Assembly: GCF_001949145.1 (NCBI RefSeq)
Contig: NW_019091369.1
Coordinates: 2,421,326 to 2,485,325, forward strand
Direction: 5' to 3'
Length of the DNA stretch: 64,000 nt
Origin: Acanthaster planci
Taxonomy: Eukaryota; Echinodermata; Asteroidea; Valvatida; Acanthasteridae
The translations under genes were made by a program, and so were the position numbers. The notes under the pieces are model-generated. The model worked only from the letters and a program-made list of their open reading frames with translations. It did not search any database and had not been told where the DNA came from. Shown here piece by piece: positions 42,801-51,837 of the stretch (position 1 is its first letter; each line of letters opens with the position of its first letter).

Positions 42801-43919
42801 TAAACTAAAACTAAACTAAAACAGGTTAAGACAAGGAGCCTATGTTCGCGACAGCATGACAGAATTCAGAACAGGATAAGCCCAACAGTCGAGACAGGAT
42901 GCACAAACAAATGACATAATAGCCCAATTCAATACAGGAAAGTCCGAAAGATCCTTGAAAAACCGCTCCGGTTGAAATTATTTGTAGACATCTTACCAAC
43001 CCTAAGCTGTGCAGTTCCTGAGATAATTAATGGCCACACAGTGCTCGGATGATAGAGCAAACAAAGATAATTTGCCCACTAACAACGCGAGCGTTCCAAG
43101 TCTAGAATCTGCATCGCGGAGACAAATGTTGCCTGGGGTTTTCAGGGCAAGGTACGCCTGATTGATGCTACAACAAATGTCACTGGACTCACAAATGTAG
43201 TTGAAGCCTGAACACCACGCCATACTCTTCAGGGGAAGGTTATAAATTTTTATGGTCATCGGGGTTATTCCAGAGAGGATCGGAGTGTATGAGTACATCA
43301 AGACCCAATCGGAGACTGGTCACAGAACCAGTTACAAGACCAGGACAAACGAGTTTTTCCAGAACTTCTTGCAGAGAAGTTCAGACTGGAGGTCATGTGA
43401 TGGTCTTAAATGGTCCACGACAACATTGGGTCATAGTTCACTGACAATGTGGATTCAGGCCAGTTCATTCTTCAGGCCAAAGTGGCAGCAAGGCAAATTT
43501 AGCCTGATAACACATTTGTAATGAGACCGATTTCAGCTGAAATGCATTCAACTTTTGCAAATTCTTGATACAGATTTTTGGTGAGACGCAATAATTTTTC
43601 ACCCGTGTTTGCTTTTGCCGTCAAGTACAAACTGGCCTGTTTTTAGGTGTAGAAGAGCCATCCTCACCTCACTGTTGTGGCCTCGCAGGTTGAAGTTGGT
43701 CCGGGAGGGCGTGGCGGCATTCTTGCGGGCATGGCTGCAGGTGTAGGTGACCCCCACGATCCCCTTGACATTCCCAGTGGCCAGCCAGCCCTCCGTGTAG
43801 CACCGTTTGCGGGTGTAGCTCTTGTCCTTCTCGCTGTCCGGCACCGTGCCCTTCCAGGACAGGGACAGGATGGTGCAGTCGCTGCGGGCCGCCGGGTTGT
43901 TTTCCAGCACGGCGTACAT
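6684..43919 (-). CDS. TULP4: TULP4 orthologue, tubby-like protein with WD40 repeats and SOCS box (13 coding exons)
   Basis: Spliced gene. Coding exons on the minus strand in order: 43919-43668, 35261-35133, 26599-26438, 26009-25826, 17870-17739, 17128-16995, 16384-16160, 12584-12530, 12045-11860, 11334-11108, 10574-10328, 8473-7248, 6800-6684. All junctions are GT-AG, phases match, and the product is 1,091 residues; vertebrate TULP4 is about 1,540, so the central insertion is shorter here. Residues 1 to about 330 are the WD40-type region. Residues 362-393 are a SOCS box: BC-box [10 protein letters not shown], then a Cul5-box-like LPLP. The tubby domain starts near 426, resumes at 563-630 ([19 protein letters not shown]) and closes at about 1018-1091, ending NVTQRLK. 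From the family, TULP4 is thought to be a substrate receptor of a Cul5 ubiquitin ligase. That function is known for relatives, not shown here. The start is the ATG of the MYAVLENN exon, matching the vertebrate N-terminus. Confidence 0.93.
7248..8473 (-). CDS. TULP4: TULP4 coding exon 12, large central exon (residues 645-1053)
   Basis: 1,226 bp, acceptor TTTTAG|AGCCGC, donor CAG|GTGAGT. The first about 370 residues are disordered: proline-rich start (EPPPQPP), then Ser/Arg/Lys-rich segments such as [10 protein letters not shown] and [16 protein letters not shown] that look like nuclear localisation signals. The last about 36 residues return to the tubby fold: [36 protein letters not shown]. 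Vertebrate TULP4 has a much longer proline-rich insert here. Confidence 0.95.
10328..10574 (-). CDS. TULP4: TULP4 coding exon 11, tubby domain core (residues 563-645)
   Basis: Acceptor TTCCAG|CAAAAC. Encodes [39 protein letters not shown] and [10 protein letters not shown], then an acidic stretch and [14 protein letters not shown], conserved with the vertebrate [11 protein letters not shown]. Donor GGAG|GTGAGC, phase 1. Confidence 0.95.
11108..11334 (-). CDS. TULP4: TULP4 coding exon 10, low-complexity insert (residues 487-562)
   Basis: Acceptor ATGCAG|TCCCGG, donor GAG|GTGAGT. Encodes an acidic start, a run of eight serines followed by EDSEDE, then a basic stretch (RRKERQYNS). It lies inside the tubby domain, where vertebrate TULP4 carries an unrelated-looking SPK-rich insert. 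The Ser/acid run looks like casein kinase 2 substrate; that is inference. Confidence 0.88.
11860..12045 (-). CDS. TULP4: TULP4 coding exon 9, start of tubby domain (residues 425-487)
   Basis: Acceptor TTGCAG|GCAACG. Encodes [14 protein letters not shown], then [20 protein letters not shown] and [13 protein letters not shown]. This is the first tubby beta-sheet block, nearly identical to the vertebrate one. Donor CAAG|GTAGAT. Confidence 0.95.
12530..12584 (-). CDS. TULP4: TULP4 coding exon 8, 55-bp exon (residues 407-425)
   Basis: Very short exon encoding [19 protein letters not shown]. The IPDP-x-x-x-R-x-F pattern matches the vertebrate PPIPDPNNMRDF link between SOCS box and tubby domain. 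Acceptor GCTCAG|GGC, donor CCAG|GTATGG; phase 1 out, as exon 9 needs. Confidence 0.88.
15357..15530 (+). mobile_element. degenerate tRNA-derived SINE head
   Basis: A-box-like TGGTGGTTAGGG near the start and B-box-like GGTTGAGTCCT at about 15407-15417. The following CAAGTCACTTTACCCC and CTTTCCATCCAGGAGT match the SINE copies at 57188 and 28058. No long 3' tail is attached. Confidence 0.6.
15525..15600. repeat. interspersed repeat with CCTCAATCCTCC
   Basis: AACCCTAACCGTCCTCAATC followed by CTCCAAAATCC and then GGAGAATTTTGGAGGATTGA forms an imperfect inverted repeat. The same unit in opposite orientation is at about 38930-38997, and fragments occur at about 15830-15890. Confidence 0.5.
16160..16384 (-). 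CDS. TULP4: TULP4 coding exon 7 with SOCS box (residues 332-406)
   Basis: Acceptor CCACAG|CGCCCC, donor AAG|GTAAGC. Encodes [20 protein letters not shown] then a SOCS box: BC-box [10 protein letters not shown] at about 364-373 (Leu and Cys that contact elongin C in the family) and LPLPGRL at about 387-393, a Cul5-box-like LPxP. Cul5 recruitment is inferred from the motif. Confidence 0.94.
16995..17128 (-). CDS. TULP4: TULP4 coding exon 6 (residues 287-331)
   Basis: Acceptor AAACAG|ACATC. Encodes [17 protein letters not shown], then [20 protein letters not shown]; the FLAVGG and VKFYN-type motifs match the last WD40 blades of TULP4. Donor CAG|GTGAGC. Confidence 0.9.
17739..17870 (-). CDS. TULP4: TULP4 coding exon 5 (residues 243-287)
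   Basis: Recognised after reverse complementing; too short to stand out as an ORF. Encodes [39 protein letters not shown], then KTEMT. The segment around YDDL-P corresponds to the vertebrate GDISLMNNYDDLSPTVI block. Acceptor ATCAG|GAAGT, donor ACAG|GTCAGA; phases match exons 4 and 6. Confidence 0.88.
18201..18427. mobile_element. MITE-like element, GGGCC(C)AATTTCA family, copy 1
   Basis: Terminal inverted repeats: left GGGCCCAATTTCATGGCGCT, right (reverse complement) GGGCCCAATTTCACCGCGCT; similarity continues for a few bases inside (GCTTACTGC/GCCTACCGC). About 227 bp with no coding capacity. The same termini bound the element at 42531-42776. Confidence 0.85.
18548..18792. mobile_element. MITE-like element, GGGTAATTCCAGAAATTAG family, copy 1
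   Basis: About 245 bp. Left end GGGTAATTCCAGAAATTAGG, right end reverse complement GGGTTATTCCAGAAATTAGG. Inside, GTGTCTCTGTTACATCTGAC pairs with the right-hand GTCAGATGTGACAGGGACAC, so the terminal inverted repeats are long but imperfect. The centre has TTTGTTTGGCAGGTA. Two more copies are at 44207-44458 and 62148-62395. Confidence 0.92.
20085..20180. mobile_element. degenerate MITE fragment (GCTAAGCCAAAATT / TTGGCTGGTGACC type)
   Basis: CTGCTAAGCCAAAATTG on the left, and AATTTTGGCTGGTGACCTG then TTTTTGCTAAGCA on the right. The same words occur in elements at 51838-52004 and 59173-59320 and inside 42531-42776, so this looks like a worn copy of that family. Confidence 0.45.
20780..20850. repeat. 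short tandem repeat, 28-bp period, with ACATGTAC words
   Basis: CATTGTACCTCAAACACATG followed by TACATGTA is present twice in direct tandem (starts at 20793 and 20821), embedded in ACATGTAC repeats. Confidence 0.85.
25826..26009 (-). CDS. TULP4: TULP4 coding exon 4 (residues 182-243)
   Basis: Acceptor GCACAG|GTATTG; encodes [17 protein letters not shown]... then a charged stretch, [15 protein letters not shown], where vertebrates have a different acidic linker. Ends in phase 1 at AAAAG|GTGAGA. Confidence 0.93.
26438..26599 (-). CDS. TULP4: TULP4 coding exon 3 (residues 128-181)
   Basis: Phase 0. Begins [17 protein letters not shown], includes [17 protein letters not shown], ends WAPDDKQ at CAG|GTAGGT. 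These are two further WD40-type blades that align with vertebrate TULP4. Confidence 0.95.
28058..28389 (+). mobile_element. tRNA-derived SINE with ATT-repeat tail
   Basis: The head resembles a tRNA gene: GGCCTTGTGGTTAAGAGC (A box region) and a perfect B box GGTTCGAATCC at 28121-28131. The body continues through CCACCCAGGAGTAATTGGGT and CTCCAGGGAGCTGAGAGGGT, and ends GTGCACTACATAAATCTACA plus (TTA)n. A simple-repeat tail after an AAATC-type 3' end is typical of SINEs mobilised by LINEs in aquatic animals. Transcription by RNA polymerase III is inferred. Confidence 0.88.
31250..31400. repeat. local repeat of AATCGTGGACG in both orientations
   Basis: AATCGTGGACG occurs three times forward (near 31258, 31334 and 31352) and its complement CCACGATTG once near 31389, giving a partly palindromic block. 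It may be a worn inverted-repeat element. Confidence 0.5.
31500..31800. repeat. dense ACATGTAC-type palindromic repeat cluster
   Basis: ACATGTACATGT-type words recur many times (for example near 31523, 31650, 31694, 31720 and 31782), separated by unrelated sequence. Each word is self-complementary. This is a simple-repeat family rather than a gene feature. Confidence 0.8.
35133..35261 (-). CDS. TULP4: TULP4 coding exon 2 (residues 85-127)
   Basis: TTGCAG acceptor, phase 0; encodes [17 protein letters not shown]...[13 protein letters not shown] and ends NDRSCQ at CAG|GTAGGC. The [10 protein letters not shown] core is a WD40-type strand strongly conserved in TULP4. Confidence 0.95.
38930..38997. 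repeat. second copy of the CCTCAATCCTCC repeat
   Basis: TTGGAGGATTGAGGACAGTT followed by AGGGTTAAC is the reverse complement of the unit at 15525-15600, with several mismatches. Confidence 0.5.
39756..39850. repeat. inverted repeat GCTAGTGTGGACCC / GGGTCCACACTAGC
   Basis: Perfect 14-bp arms about 65 bp apart; a third, partial copy (GGGCTAGGTCCACAC) lies about 70 bp further on. Possibly a small foldback element. Confidence 0.7.
41321..41350. repeat. 12-bp tandem repeat, about 2.5-3 units
   Basis: The unit GCTTCCCCCGCA is repeated head to tail about three times. Too short to infer more than a minisatellite. Confidence 0.85.
42531..42776. mobile_element. MITE-like element, GGGCC(C)AATTTCA family, copy 2
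   Basis: Left end GGGCCAATTTCACGGAGCTG then TTTAAGCA; right end reverse complement GGGCCAATTTCATAGCGCTG then CTTAAGCA. About 246 bp; the interior has TTACCAGC and TTTTGGATGGTAACCTGATT. No coding capacity. Confidence 0.88.
43668..43919 (-). CDS. TULP4: TULP4 coding exon 1 (residues 1-84)
   Basis: Starts at the ATG at 43917-43919, encoding MYAVLENN..., and ends HNSE at a GAG|GTGAGG donor. It contains the conserved [15 protein letters not shown] and [10 protein letters not shown] segments of the first WD repeat. A CAG acceptor at about 43931-43936 lies 11-14 bases upstream of the ATG, so a noncoding upstream exon is expected. Confidence 0.93.
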
Positions 43920-44206
43920 GGCAGTCGTGGCTGCTGCGTGGTGGGACGACGGAAAAGAAACAAAACTGTTCAGTGCTTGGGTCCAATGCATGCCTACGGT
44001 AATCTACAGCGAACCAGATGAGAGGTCGTTACTGGGGTGGCACCACGTTCGTAGACAGGTGGCATGCGAGCATTCCGTGCCTCTCAACCAACAGCGTACG
44101 GTGACTTGCAAATGCACACTCATTTAAGAATACATGTGCATGCAGCACCACCACCACAGTAACATCATCTCATAATAAACCTATCCCTAACCACGTGTAC
44201 CTACAA

Positions 44207-44458
44207 GTGTAATTCCAGATATTAGGGGTCCACAAGTGTGACCTATTTGTGTCCCTGTTACGTCTGACCTTTATTATTTGACATGGAATTATCACCGGAA
44301 TTGATTTCAAACTATTCCTATTTGTTTGGCAGGTACAGTAATTTGCATTAATTCATCACTCTTGGAAAATGGAAATTGTGTTCTGAACTTACAAAATCAT
44401 ATGTCAGATGTGACAGGGACCAAAAAAACAAATGGACCCCTAATTTCTGGAATTACCC
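44207..44458. mobile_element. MITE-like element, GGGTAATTCCAGAAATTAG family, copy 2
   Basis: Left end GTAATTCCAGATATTAGGGG, right end reverse complement GGGTAATTCCAGAAATTAGG. It is collinear with 18548-18792 throughout: GTCCCTGTTACGTCTGACC, CTATTTGTTTGGCAGGTA, CATCACTCTTGG, TCAGATGTGACAGGGAC. Confidence 0.92.
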
Positions 44459-44814
44459 ACCTGTAAATGGATGGAGTTTCCAAAACTGACAAGATCTGAC
44501 TGTGTGATTTACAGGTACAGGTAAATGACACCTTGATGGCTAGGGATAGATTACAGCAAAAGACCAGGCGCTTTGAAAAACTTTGAAACATGTACATGTC
44601 ACGTACCCGCGCATTTGTCAGAATTTTCAGGGAATTTAGCTGCAGTAATTAGTTGCCGTATAATGCATCTCTTTCAAATTAATTCCCTTTGATCTTTTGG
44701 CAAAGCCTCTTGGATTTGTGCAAACATCCTGCGCTAAGCATTAACTCTATTTTTTGTATTAATTAAAAGTCCCAACATGTACACTGCCCGGGCTTGAACT
44801 GTCCAGAACGCATC

Positions 44815-45060
44815 AGAGTATACATGTACATGTATGTACATATGCCATTTCTTTGCATGTAGATCGGCGACGGCCCCTGTTAAGAAATACAGATTTGACA
44901 AGTCGGGGTACTACAATGCTACATGTATGTGTACACAGAGCTCACATTTGGAAGCATGTTGATATATGTTCGGTATATGTACGTACATGTACATATATAT
45001 GCATGCTCGTGAACACAAAGCCCTGCCCAGTACATGCATACAATCCAGCATGTACAGTAC
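44815..45060. repeat. ACATGTAC / ATATGTAC palindromic repeat cluster
   Basis: Repeated ACATGTACATGTATGTACAT and GTACGTACATGTACATATAT tracts, with single words between them. Confidence 0.8.
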
Positions 45061-47059
45061 ATATCAAGAACCGATCAGTGGCTAAATTACTGTTTACCAA
45101 CAAATGAAAAGATACACTTTCTAGCATCTCACCTGGCTTTTTTCACTCACATTGTACACAACTTCGTTAACATACCAGTGCATGTAGTTGATTTTAACAA
45201 TGCTTCTCAACCAGCCAAAGCCATGGTTGACTTTTGAGGAGAAGGGAATAAAAAGACCATGCCCAATTCTACGCACGTCAAAGAAGCCATTAGGTATCCA
45301 GGAAACCCGCTTGTCTGCAGTCTCTCCGGCCTGCACTCATCAGTGTTTGCCCGACGCGCAATGCGACAGAAATCAGACTACATGCTGCAAAGCGCTGGGC
45401 TGCCTGTCATCTCATCCTCCTGTGACTAACCCTGGTGTCATCAAACGCTGCCAACGATGGGTGCACATGCCGTGTGTGTGTGTATACACACAGACACACA
45501 TTCCTCGGGTGTGTGGATTAGCCTCTGCCGCGACTACGCCTGACTCACTTTCTAGGGCCGATTATGCGCACTGGCAGCCCACAGAGAACCTTCTCATTGG
45601 GATGCATATTGGGCAGTAAATACATTAACTTCACCTTGATCTTTACGAGGTCATCTTATGTGCAAATTACTTGTACCTGGTAAAATGTAATACACCTGAG
45701 TCAAGAATGTGAATGGCAAAGAGATAAACATTCAACAAAAGTCATTCTCTCAATACAAGGGTACATGTATTTTTCTCACCACAAAATGTCAATCCCGATA
45801 CATGTATGAATGAGGACACTATTTCTGTACTGAGCTTACAACTTTTGGCAAAATGAAACATTACTTGATTACTTTTGTAGGAGGGGATCGAATGATTTTA
45901 AATAGTTCCAGGCTATCATGAAAACAACTTAAGTCAAAACAACTATCGTCAAAAAAATTTAAAATGATTTTAAATACATGTAGTTCCGGGCTATCCTTAA
46001 AACAACTAACGTCAAAAAATACTGTTCTTGCGTGAAATAGGCAATAACCACGTACACGTACCCATCATATTCGAAAGTACATGTACATGGACCGGTACAT
46101 CGACTCTACACAACAACTGGGCAACTACAACATTATGGAGTAGCTGTGTTGCATGGTAACGAGAACTGCTCAGAATTCCAAGGCGTCAATATCATTCTTA
46201 GAGCAAGGCTTAGTTTCTTGACGATGAACAAGCTGTGAAGAGAATTTTTCTTGAGGGCACTACCAAGGATTCCTATGGCTGCTTATTGAGCAAATGTCAT
46301 GGCCGAGACCAAGGCCATCCACAGGGGCCTGCCCTTCACACAAGTCAGCCTGGAAATTGACTTAACATCGCCCCTATTTCATTCAACCCCTTCAAAAATA
46401 GAAGGTGTATAAAACAGCAAGTTTCACTTCCTCAAAATGCATTGCTACGCATACATGTACATGATCCGCCAATCCCTGAATATACCAAATCCTAGAAAAT
46501 GAATCCTAAGGCCACTTTTTTTCAGTAATTTTGTTTCAATTTGCGGGGCTCTTTGTTCCGAAGAATCATGACTCATTTTGGCACCCTGAGAATAATGGTC
46601 ATCACATGTATGAGGGTGTAGAATATTGAAGATACACGTAAATACAGTCCGGTTTCTTTGATTTACATGTAACATCATAAATAGTGCAAGATTTCTTTAA
46701 AAAGTGTGGTTTGTTTGTTAGTTTTATTTTACTAATGGCATTGGAGGCCTTCGGGGCACAGTTTTTAAGTAAACATTTCTTCATTCCCGACATGTGTCCC
46801 TAGCTTGTCCTACCGTACTGTTGTTTATATTTTGCATTGTTCTGATTGTGATATAATATTCATAATAATAATAACATTTTGCGATGGGTCACACTAGATA
46901 AATTTCCTGTTTTGTCAAGAAGTAATGGCACTTTCAAGAAAAAGTTCCTAGTGTGTGTGAGGGTTATTTCTTGGGGGGGGGTGATACTTGGCAAGATGAC
47001 AAACTACGACCATGAGTAATCAATATAAGCAAGATCAGAGTAACGCCTGACTGACTTAC

Positions 47060-47245
47060 CACAGTAGTGATGTCAGAGCCGCGGATGACGTGAGGGGGCG
47101 TGAGGTAGGAAGAAGAACGTCAGAAGCCACTAGCCTCCTCTGCTACCCCTTCAGAGGGAGGAGGAAGGGGGGGCACTCGCAGGGTCTGCTCAGAGGGAGG
47201 AGAGAGGAACGCTCGCTTGCCATGAGTCACATCCTGGTGATTGGC
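47060..47245 (-). promoter_or_regulatory. candidate TULP4 noncoding 5' exon / promoter-proximal region
   Basis: A locally G+C-rich block upstream of the first coding exon. On the minus strand it has a strong donor, GTG|GTAAGTCAG, at 47060 and, 186 bases earlier, a pyrimidine-rich acceptor ending CCTCCCCAG at 47246-47247. It carries CRE-like words (CACGTCA, TGACATCA, TGACGTT) and only short upstream ORFs. Splicing to the acceptor at about 43931-43936 would complete the TULP4 transcript. This is inferred from splice signals only. Confidence 0.35.
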
Positions 47246-49397
47246 CTGGGGAGGAACAGAAACCAGAAACGAGACTCAGGAGGGAGGCAAGAATTGATGG
47301 GAAAAGTTCTGCAGTCGGCGACCCCTCACTAATCACTGCGACTCCCAAACGCTGCGGCCAATTTTACGGCTGCAGCTGGAAATAAAAACACAAGTCTATG
47401 GTAGCCGCTGGCTAGCGGCCACAGTCACTTCCCATAGACATGTGTTATTCTTAGCCTCAGCCAGTTGATTTGGCTGCAGCTACATGTACTTTTCCTTCAC
47501 TGCAAATAAAAATGCCTCAAGTTAAGAAATTCAAATGGCTTCCAAAATTGTTACAAACACATGTACACAAACAGACTCAAACAAAAAAGGTCAAGGATTC
47601 TGATACAGGGTCAAAAGGGTCATGACCATACTTCACCTGTATGATTAATTAATGAATGAGATGTCGATATGAAGCCACTAATAATTGATTATAAGCCAAA
47701 ACTACAGATTCTTTGAATCAGCCTGATGAGCTTTTTTAATTCAACAATACCACTAACAGTGTTGCTCTGATGTGGCATTTCTACCGATATGTACATGTAC
47801 ATGTATGTACCTTGTACATACACTATGCAAACATGTAAATTATAACATAAAACTCTCTCCTGTTATTTTGCTGTGAAAGCGACCACCGCACTGGGAACAT
47901 GTTGGAAATTACCAATTATATGAAACAGGACCTGGACTTGACACACGATGAAAATGACCAAGATTACTTCAAATACCTGGTACATGTGCTCATGGCCGAG
48001 TTAGACATTTTGATCAGCAGGACTTTCAACAATGCAGAAGAAAGCTGCATGTATGACATGACTCACTTTCCTTCTCTGTTGTTAAAGCTTTAATTTTGCA
48101 TACAATATAGGGCATTCCTCTCCCAACCAACAGCATTGTTCACTCACTGACTCAACTATTCACAAACAAGGCCTGATTGTAAAGGACTCATAGAATGGTT
48201 TGACCCTGAAGAGGCTGCTCGCACCACAATGCTCATCTGTGGTGAGCCCTGATGACCTCGGAGTGACCCAGACAAGGGAAACAAACCTAAATGGACAAAT
48301 TTGGATGAACACCTGTAGCTTTCTAATAAAGCCTTTAACATGACACATTACTCGTGGAAACAGATTGAAGTAACTTGAGTTATGGGTACGCCAGTGTATT
48401 TGTCAAAAAGGTTATCAAAAAATTGTGGCCCCTGTAATGTAGATCCTATGGGACATTTGGATTTTACCATCACAAATCAATCACTTTGACACTTTGATGA
48501 CCAAAAAAAATGATGATATCAAATATTCTAAAATAACTTGACCCAATTCAGAGAATCTGGACACTCCTTAATAACATCATTATGGATCAAATTCATCTCT
48601 CTAACTTGGTTTCAAAACTTAAAATGCTGCATGTGCAACATTCTCTACACAAATGGATGGGAAGAGTTCCATGTACATGCATATACAGTATATACGTATG
48701 CCAGTAATTATTCCCTACAGTGACCTATTAAGCATCAGATAGCAAAAACATGTCCAGAAAAGTTCTCTTTAGGAGGGAAAAACCATGTCGTTTACTGAGA
48801 AAACACTTAGAAATGTTAAGACCAGTCTCACAGGGTTTATGCACAGGGTGTCAAGTGACATCCGTATATGGAACTCCTTCCAAATGGCCTTTGACCATGA
48901 CAATCTTGAAGGAATTGGGCTAGACATCTTGACCTTTTCAAAACCGGTGAGCATGTATTCTCTATATGGAACTCAAACATGCACAGGTTCAGTGTGTTCA
49001 CAGTAGATTGCCAACACAAAATGACCCAGGGTCTTTTGTGCAGTCCTCTTCACTGCATTTGGTTTACTGCACAATGATGCACGTGAAACAGTGAAGCACA
49101 GTTGTTGGGCAGCACTAAAGTGCATCCTGTGAGGGACTGTTGGTGCAGTGCACAACACAACACAGGTGTGCTTCTTTGAGGTGTTCACCAAATGACCCAA
49201 AGAATGACTTCAGCATAGACTGATTACAGTCATTATACAGGTAGCTTGAGTAACTCAAGCCCTTCTGACATCCAGAAATTCACAAGCATGTTCACTGGAG
49301 TTACTCGAACTAGGATCATTTCAAAAACAATTTCTACGAATAGCCCTAGCCTACAGAAAAGTAGCATGTCAAATTTAGACACAAGTAGGCCTATCCT

Positions 49398-49546
49398 TAA
49401 GCCTTATCGCAAATGCTACATCCAGGTGATTTTGCCCGGTAAATAAAGAGGCATTGTGGGAAGGTAAAAGGAGTCCCTTTTCCCTTCCCACAATGCCTTT
49501 CTACCATTGTGCAAAATCATCCATGCAGTATTTGCAATAAGGCTTA
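49398..49546. mobile_element. foldback element with about 70-bp imperfect arms
   Basis: The left arm (from about 49398, AAGCCTTATCGCAAATGCTA through AGGCATTGTGGGAAGG) pairs with the right arm (CCTTCCCACAATGCCT to TTTGCAATAAGGCTT). The innermost 16 bp are perfect; the whole structure could fold into one hairpin. Single copy in the window. Confidence 0.8.
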
Positions 49547-49698
49547 TTAGCCAAGCACATGAAATTACACTCCTCTTCTAACCTGCAGAGCGACTGATAA
49601 GGTCGTAACTGGCTTAATGCCTTCATTCATGCTCCTTAATGAGTAAATCGTGCCATGGACAGACAAAACGGGTTTCGTGCTTGAGCATGTTGAGTAAT

Positions 49699-49843
49699 GG
49701 GCCTGTTTGTTTCACACAGATCTGGATCGCGATCAGTGATCTCTTCCTACCTCCACGGTGATCCAAAAGCTGGTTCGCACTATTCGATGGGTTCTGATGT
49801 CAGTGAATCATAGATCATGATCCGTGTGAAACAAACAGGCCCA
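49699..49843. mobile_element. MITE-like element with GGGCCTGTTTGTTTCACAC termini
   Basis: The two ends share a perfect 19-bp terminal inverted repeat, GGGCCTGTTTGTTTCACAC, with GATC-rich similarity continuing inside. AAT flanks both ends, consistent with a 3-bp target duplication. About 145 bp, no coding capacity, single copy here. Confidence 0.85.
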
Positions 49844-50228
49844 ATGTTACTGAGTATTCCTTCATCCTACCTCCATGATTCATGATGTCATTAAGGAATA
49901 AACCACATCATCATGATCATGATGACCTCCATGATTACAGACTAAAGCAGGCTAAGCATGTTAAGCCTTACGAAGAAATGCAATTTGCAAGAGAGCATCA
50001 ACTCAGCAGAATAGCAGCAAAAAAAAAGGATCTCGTTTTACTCTACAAATCTTTAAAGCTTACGTCTTTATTTTCCACGGATCTCGCAGTTTAAGGCCCC
50101 ATATCCAGTTCCCGAACAAAGAATTCCCTCAGCAAATCGTCGTACACGTATTCACAAATGAATGTTGTCGTGTACTGTTTTTCTCCGGACAAAAGGGCCA
50201 ACTACTGTGAATGAGCATGCGTAAATTG

Positions 50229-50330
50229 GTTCCACAATGTACGAGTACATGTACGGTACATGGACAATCCACTGTACATGTACATGTACTTCCACACGTA
50301 CGTAAATGCACCTGTGCGGTTTACATGTAT
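50229..50330. repeat. ACATGTAC palindromic repeat cluster
   Basis: GTACATGTAC words at about 50244, 50276 and 50282 plus TACATGTATATGT at about 50323. Confidence 0.75.
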
Positions 50331-51837
50331 ATGTCTGGCGCCCTCATTTGTTTGCTCTTGGACCATTGCGCGCCTTCATCACTTCTTCATTTTTACCACG
50401 TGCTTCATGTCATCCATTCAAGGTGTTGGTCAAATTCCTCCATTTTCTCGGTTTTTGAATAATAGACCGATTGCGCCCGCTTAGTCGCGTAACCTATAGT
50501 CAGTTTGATTTATCAAACATCGGCAAATATAGCGTCCTCCCATAGCAAATTGTGTGTAAATTGTTTGTAATTGTATTTTTATCTCGCCAAAACATCAATT
50601 TTCAAAGTCTGTGTACGAATTTGGCTGAGACTGGCCAACAACATGTTGACCAAATCTAGACAGTTAAGTCATAGAGGAAGGACCTTCCTTCCTCTATGGT
50701 TAAGTTCATAACAAACAAAATGCGCTATTTTATCACAAGGAGTGATCATGAGATCTCATAAAATACCTTTTTTGTACAAAGGCCATAATAAAAATGATTC
50801 AAATCAAACACAATATCTTATAAACAATTTGCGCAAGCATTAAATTGATGTTGTCAGATCATACCAAGCACAATGACATGAAATTCAACTTCCTACTTTG
50901 CAGTACACAACGTTTTAAGGATGTAGATCATAGGTTACAAAGGGGCTTATGGTTGTGAAACAGGTGGTGCTTAGCAAGCGCTCCCTACGCTCTGGCTATG
51001 GGTATACTGCATGCCAGGAAGTGGTAATTGGCCAGATGTTATAGCCCCGGCAGTTCAAACTCCTTCTGTATCCTTCCTCCAAGCTTGAACATAACTTGAA
51101 GGCCACACCTCAATCTTCATGTTAAGTTGAAGAAATGTGTGGCAGCTTAACAGGACATCAGTTGCCTACTACACGAAAGATAGGCAAATTTGATTGGGCA
51201 AAATTTACATTTGTAATGATGCAATGCTGACAGTTGTCTTGGTCAAGAAATTGAGGGTGCACTTCAGGATGAATGCTGCTTGCCGTCGCAAAGCTGGTAT
51301 GTACACAAACAACAAATAAAGACAAAGTGCAGCTCCCGACAACCTCCAAGACTCTAGATCTGTGCGGGATTTCTTTGTGCAGGGAAGTGCGCCGGCTATA
51401 ATTCAGTAACAACCTTTAACATGCAAAGATCTTGACCATGACAATACTGACAGTGGCATTACAGTTTACAAATTGGGGGGGCCCAGTTGTGAGGCCATCA
51501 GGCATGAGCCATTAACATGTCGATCCATTAAGCCCAACCCTATAATAGGTCTCGCAAAAAGTGAGGGGCCATGCCCCCCCCCCCACTTCTGCCGCACATA
51601 ATGCCAGTATTACATACCCAGCCCTGTGAGAAACAAACTTATTTTTGGTCGTGACGGTCAAAACACAGACAGGAGGAAACAAATAAAACACACAAAGCTT
51701 CTTTAAAAATTATCTCCGATTTTTAATAAGATGACAAAAGAATATGATTGTAGTTTTACCAAGTTTTCGGTCATCATTGGGAATTACACAGCATGGCCTT
51801 TCCTGCTACGCAACGAGTCCGATTATATGGAGTGTAT

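Larger units (their letters stand above)
35262..43667. other. TULP4 intron 1-2 (8.4 kb)
   Basis: No gene recognised. It contains ACATGTAC clusters, an inverted repeat of GGGTCCACACTAGC (39756-39850), a 12-bp tandem repeat (41321-41350) and a MITE-like element (42531-42776). The block 36480-37000 is compositionally complex with no recognisable protein. Confidence 0.6.
43920..47059. other. first TULP4 intron if the 47060 exon is real (3.1 kb)
   Basis: Noncoding. It holds a MITE copy at 44207-44458 and ACATGTAC/ATATGTAC-rich DNA at 44815-45060. No ORF resembles a known protein. Confidence 0.5.

Noticed and set aside
43252-43521. Possible third copy of the GTTGTAGTxxAGACC element, because of repeated AAGACC and TGGTCTT words
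   Set aside because: No matching termini and no shared interior could be seen.
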